Source: Thermoplasmata archaeon | GTDB lineage: Archaea > Thermoplasmatota > E2 > UBA202 > JdFR-43 | Direction: 5' to 3' | NCBI GenBank assembly: GCA_021158865.1 | Contig: JAGGSX010000069.1 | Coordinates: forward strand, 1-7,687 | Length of the DNA: 7,687 bases | Shown here: in pieces, positions 5,324-7,687 of the stretch | Layout: the number at the start of each line of letters is the position of its first letter | How positions within the stretch are numbered: position 1 is the first letter of the stretch | The notes under the pieces: model-generated | Databases searched by the model: none | Told to the model about the DNA's origin: nothing | Seen by the model: the letters and a program-made list of their open reading frames with translations, nothing else | Program-made: the position numbers and the translations under genes

Positions 5324-6493
5324 ATGCATCTTACAAAAGAACAAGAAAAAATGCTGGATGGTGAGCAGGGAAGCATAACTGCAAAAATGATGCGCCTGCT
5401 TGTGCGGCTTGGAGATGTTTATAAGGCAGAGAGAATGATTCCAGTTGCAAGCGTTCAAGTGGCTGGAGTTTCATATAAATCCATAGGGGATGCTGGCCTT
5501 GATTTTTTGGAGGATATAGCAAATGAAGCAAGGGTAAAAACAATAACTTTTTTGAATCCAGCTGGGATGGATTTGGAAAATTGGCAGGAAATGGGCATTG
5601 AAGAAGATTTTTCTAAAAAGCAGATTGCAATAATAAAAGCATTCAGAAAAATGGGCATAATAATATCTGCGACATGTACTCCATATTTAGCTGGAAATCT
5701 TCCCCACTATCGCCAGCATATAGCATGGTCTGAAAGCTCAGCAGTTTCCTTTGCAAATTCAGTAATAGGGGCAAGAACAAACAGGGAAGGTGGCCCATCT
5801 GCTCTGGCAGCTGCAATTACAGGATTTACACCATATTATGGCTTGCATTTAGATGAAAATAGGCAGCCAGATTATGTCATAAATGTAAAAACAGAGCTAA
5901 AATGGAATTCTGATTTTGCCGCCTTGGGTTATTACGTTGGCAAGATAGTAAAAAACAAAGTGCCATTCTTCACGGGCATAAAAAAAGCCGATACAGATCA
6001 GTTAAAAGCCATGGGGGCAGCCATGGCGGCGAGCGGCGCCGTAGCCCTATACCATGTTGATGGTATAACTCCTGAATCTGATAAAGTCGAAATTACCAAT
6101 TTGGAGAAAGTAGAGTTTGGAAAAGATGAATTAAAAGAAACTTATGAAAAATTGAATACTGGAGAAGAGCCAGATATAGTTATATTTGGTTGTCCTCATG
6201 CATCTATAAATGAAATTGTAAAAATTGCAAATTTTGTTAAAGGAAAGAAAATTAAAAGGAAATTCTGGATTGTTACATCAAGAGCTACGAAGGAATTCAT
6301 AAAAAAGACGGATATTGAAAAAATAATAGAAGAAGCAGGAGGCAAAATATATGCCGATACATGCATGGTTGTTTCTCCAATAGAAAAATTGTTTAGAACA
6401 ACAGGAGTTAATTCAGCAAAAGCAGCACATTATTTACCGGGATTTTGCAAACAAAAAGTTGTTTTTAATAATATGGAGGCGCTATTATCATGA
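5324..6493 (+). CDS. Phosphomevalonate dehydratase, large subunit (aconitase X family)
   Basis: The 389-residue protein (numbered from the ATG at 5324) is an aconitase X catalytic subunit. It opens MHLTKEQEKMLDGEQG, carries VAGVSYKSIGDAG (46-58), GARTNREGGPSALAAAITG (149-167) and TTGVNSAKAAHYLPG (359-373), and has three cysteines suited to hold the iron-sulfur cluster: C118 (SATCTPYLAG), C290 (FGCPHAS) and C347 (ADTCMV). In archaea this family dehydrates (R)-mevalonate 5-phosphate to trans-anhydromevalonate 5-phosphate. The adjacent small subunit and isopentenyl phosphate kinase make that reaction far likelier here than hydroxyproline metabolism, the role of bacterial relatives. An in-frame ATG at 5303 would add MDSIITL. 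I prefer 5324 because family members begin at the M-x-LT-x-E position. The stop overlaps the small-subunit start (ATGA). A GC-rich codon patch lies at about 6008-6048. Confidence 0.92.
   Translation: MHLTKEQEKMLDGEQGSITAKMMRLLVRLGDVYKAERMIPVASVQVAGVSYKSIGDAGLDFLEDIANEARVKTITFLNPAGMDLENWQEMGIEEDFSKKQIAIIKAFRKMGIIISATCTPYLAGNLPHYRQHIAWSESSAVSFANSVIGARTNREGGPSALAAAITGFTPYYGLHLDENRQPDYVINVKTELKWNSDFAALGYYVGKIVKNKVPFFTGIKKADTDQLKAMGAAMAASGAVALYHVDGITPESDKVEITNLEKVEFGKDELKETYEKLNTGEEPDIVIFGCPHASINEIVKIANFVKGKKIKRKFWIVTSRATKEFIKKTDIEKIIEEAGGKIYADTCMVVSPIEKLFRTTGVNSAKAAHYLPGFCKQKVVFNNMEALLS
6475..6479 (+). promoter_or_regulatory. Shine-Dalgarno GGAGG for the dehydratase small subunit
   Basis: GGAGG lies ten bases before the ATG at 6490, inside the end of the large-subunit gene. 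Together with the ATGA overlap, it supports coupled translation of the two subunits. Confidence 0.55.
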
Positions 6494-6879
6494 AAGGAAG
6501 AACAATATATCCGGGCAAAGCAAAAGGTGTTGCATTGGTGAGTTATGAGCCAATAGGATTTTATGGTGGAGTTGATATGAAAAGTGGCATTGTCATAGAG
6601 AAAGGACATGAATTGGAAGGAAAAAGTGTTAAAGGAAAAATTCTTGTTTTTCCTTATGGAAAAGGCTCTACAGTTGGAAGCTATGTAATTTATGGATTAA
6701 AAAAGAATGGGGTTGCACCTTTAGCGATTATAAATAAAGAAACAGAAACAATTGTTGCTACAGGCGTTATACTTGCTGGAATAACATGTGTTGATGGCAT
6801 AGCCATAGAAAAAATTGAAAATGGAAATATTGTTGAAATAAATGCAAAAGAAAAAGAAGCAGAGGTCATAATTGAATGA
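6490..6879 (+). CDS. Phosphomevalonate dehydratase, small subunit (aconitase X swivel domain, DUF126)
   Basis: The 129-residue protein is the full-length swivel subunit of aconitase X. It shows IYPGKAKGVALVS (6-18), the FYGGVD segment (24-29) and the signature PYGKGSTVGSYVIYGLKKNG (55-74). S60 in GKGST is the expected catalytic serine base, equivalent to the swivel-domain serine of classical aconitases. It works only in complex with the large subunit encoded immediately upstream, closing over the active site to dehydrate mevalonate 5-phosphate. In many bacterial relatives the two parts are fused into one chain; here they are separate genes joined by an ATGA overlap, the common archaeal arrangement. 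A second ATGA overlap joins it to the kinase gene. Function is inferred from family and context, and I see no missing key residue. Confidence 0.92.
   Translation: MKGRTIYPGKAKGVALVSYEPIGFYGGVDMKSGIVIEKGHELEGKSVKGKILVFPYGKGSTVGSYVIYGLKKNGVAPLAIINKETETIVATGVILAGITCVDGIAIEKIENGNIVEINAKEKEAEVIIE
6862..6866 (+). promoter_or_regulatory. Shine-Dalgarno GAGGT for isopentenyl phosphate kinase
   Basis: GAGGT lies nine bases before the ATG at 6876, inside the end of the small-subunit gene. It supports that start alongside the ATGA overlap. Confidence 0.5.
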
Positions 6880-7628
6880 TTGTAATAAAGCTTGGAGGAA
6901 GTGTAATAAGCAATAAAAATAAACCCTTTTCTTTTAATGAAAACATTGTAAAACAAATTGCATCCGAAATTAAAAAATTTTATCCAGAAAAAAATTTTTT
7001 ACTTGTTCATGGAGGCGGAAGTTTTGGTCATCCTCTTGCCAAAAAATATGAAATAAGGAAAGGAATGAATGGAATAAAAAGAATGATTGGCTTTTCTAAA
7101 ACACATGAAGCAATGCTGGAATTAAATAAAAAAATAGTGAATATTTTTCTTGAAAAAAATCTGCCAGTTTTTTCTATATCTACAAGTTCAATATTTTTGA
7201 TGGATAATGGAAAAATGCATGGCAATGTTTCAATTATAAAAGAGCTTTTGAATCTTGAATTCATTCCTATTTTGTTTGGAGATGTTGTTTTAACAAGGGA
7301 TAAAGGAATTGATATTTTATCAGGAGATAAAATAATTTCTCATGTTGCAAAAAAAATTGAAGCTGAGAAAGTAATATTTTTAATGGATGTTGATGGTATA
7401 TATAACAAAAATCCTTCTGAGAAAGATGCAGAATTAATTGATGAAATAGATAGAAGCATTCAATTTAAATCCACGACAGGAAAATTTGATGTCACTGGGG
7501 GGATAGAAAATAAATTAAAAGAAGCATTTAAATTGCATTGTCCAGTTTATTTTATAAATGGTATGGTAAAAGGAAATCTAACAAAAGCAATAGAGGGAAG
7601 GAAAATAGGAACAAGGATAAAGCAATAA
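6876..7628 (+). CDS. ipk: Isopentenyl phosphate kinase
   Basis: The 250-residue protein is an amino-acid-kinase-fold enzyme. KLGGS (5-9) and VHGGGSFGH (44-52) form the nucleotide and substrate loops, and H52 matches the histidine that marks isopentenyl phosphate kinases. Further signatures are ILFGDVV (132-138), ILSGDKI (147-153), MDVDGIYNKNP (170-180), TGGIENKL (207-214) and a GT-R-I C-terminus. The enzyme phosphorylates isopentenyl phosphate with ATP to give isopentenyl diphosphate, the last step of the archaeal mevalonate route before isomerisation and prenyl-chain growth. The length is normal for the family. It is the third gene of the operon, overlapping the dehydratase small subunit by ATGA. 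A fosfomycin-resistance-like or uridylate kinase is excluded by the GGGSFGH and TGGIENKL motifs. The decarboxylase linking the two steps is not in this window. Confidence 0.95.
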   Translation: MIVIKLGGSVISNKNKPFSFNENIVKQIASEIKKFYPEKNFLLVHGGGSFGHPLAKKYEIRKGMNGIKRMIGFSKTHEAMLELNKKIVNIFLEKNLPVFSISTSSIFLMDNGKMHGNVSIIKELLNLEFIPILFGDVVLTRDKGIDILSGDKIISHVAKKIEAEKVIFLMDVDGIYNKNPSEKDAELIDEIDRSIQFKSTTGKFDVTGGIENKLKEAFKLHCPVYFINGMVKGNLTKAIEGRKIGTRIKQ

Positions 7629-7652
7629 AAGGTTGCATCGCTACGTTTTTAA

Positions 7653-7687
7653 ATGACAATGCATTATTCTAAAGATGTTGCAAGGAA
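7653..7687 (+). CDS. Possible start of a further gene, running off the window
   Basis: A frame opens at the ATG at 7653, immediately after an in-frame TAA at 7650-7652, and stays open to the end of the window, reading MTMHYSKDVAR. A second ATG at 7659 is equally possible. The frame follows the kinase gene by 24 bases on the same strand, so it could belong to the operon. Eleven codons are too few to identify a family, and no Shine-Dalgarno is evident. Confidence 0.25.
   Translation, partial: MTMHYSKDVAR

Overview
The window is almost certainly archaeal. It is strongly AT-rich, and every gene lies on the + strand. First genes of transcription units tend to have a TATA-like box about 21-28 bases before the ATG (leaderless style), while internal genes have GGAGG- or GAGGT-type Shine-Dalgarno sites. 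The gene content is also archaeal: a TtuA/Ncs6-type tRNA thiolase and the aconitase-X plus isopentenyl phosphate kinase branch of isoprenoid synthesis. A Thermoplasmata-like or other euryarchaeal lineage seems possible, but this is only a guess from gene style.

Layout. (1) 1-620: the 3' end of a valyl-tRNA synthetase gene, whose stop overlaps (ATGA) a 31-residue single-helix membrane peptide. (2) 654-2205: two overlapping PP-loop ATPase genes. The first is a TtuA/Ncs6-family tRNA sulfur-transfer enzyme without the usual N-terminal zinc finger. The second is a LarE-family sulfur transferase of the three-cysteine type. (3) 2206-2506: a gene-free stretch of irregular direct repeats and hairpins that is less AT-rich than its surroundings. 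(4) 2507-3493: a histone-deacetylase-fold, zinc-dependent deacetylase with an intact catalytic set. (5) 3607-4521: an unrecognised, highly charged protein with a possible winged-helix C-terminus. (6) 4579-5253: an unrecognised secreted or membrane-anchored protein. (7) 5324-7628: a tight three-gene operon for the large and small subunits of phosphomevalonate dehydratase (aconitase X family) and isopentenyl phosphate kinase, joined by two ATGA overlaps. A further reading frame may begin at 7653 and leave the window.

How the genes work together. The last operon encodes two non-adjacent steps of the archaeal (modified) mevalonate pathway. The dehydratase converts mevalonate 5-phosphate to trans-anhydromevalonate 5-phosphate. 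A decarboxylase not seen here makes isopentenyl phosphate, and the kinase makes isopentenyl diphosphate for ether-lipid chains. The two PP-loop genes are translationally coupled and both carry CxxC...C signatures of [4Fe-4S]-dependent sulfur transfer, so they may share a sulfur source or act in one process. The remaining genes look like independent units, each with its own promoter-like sequence.
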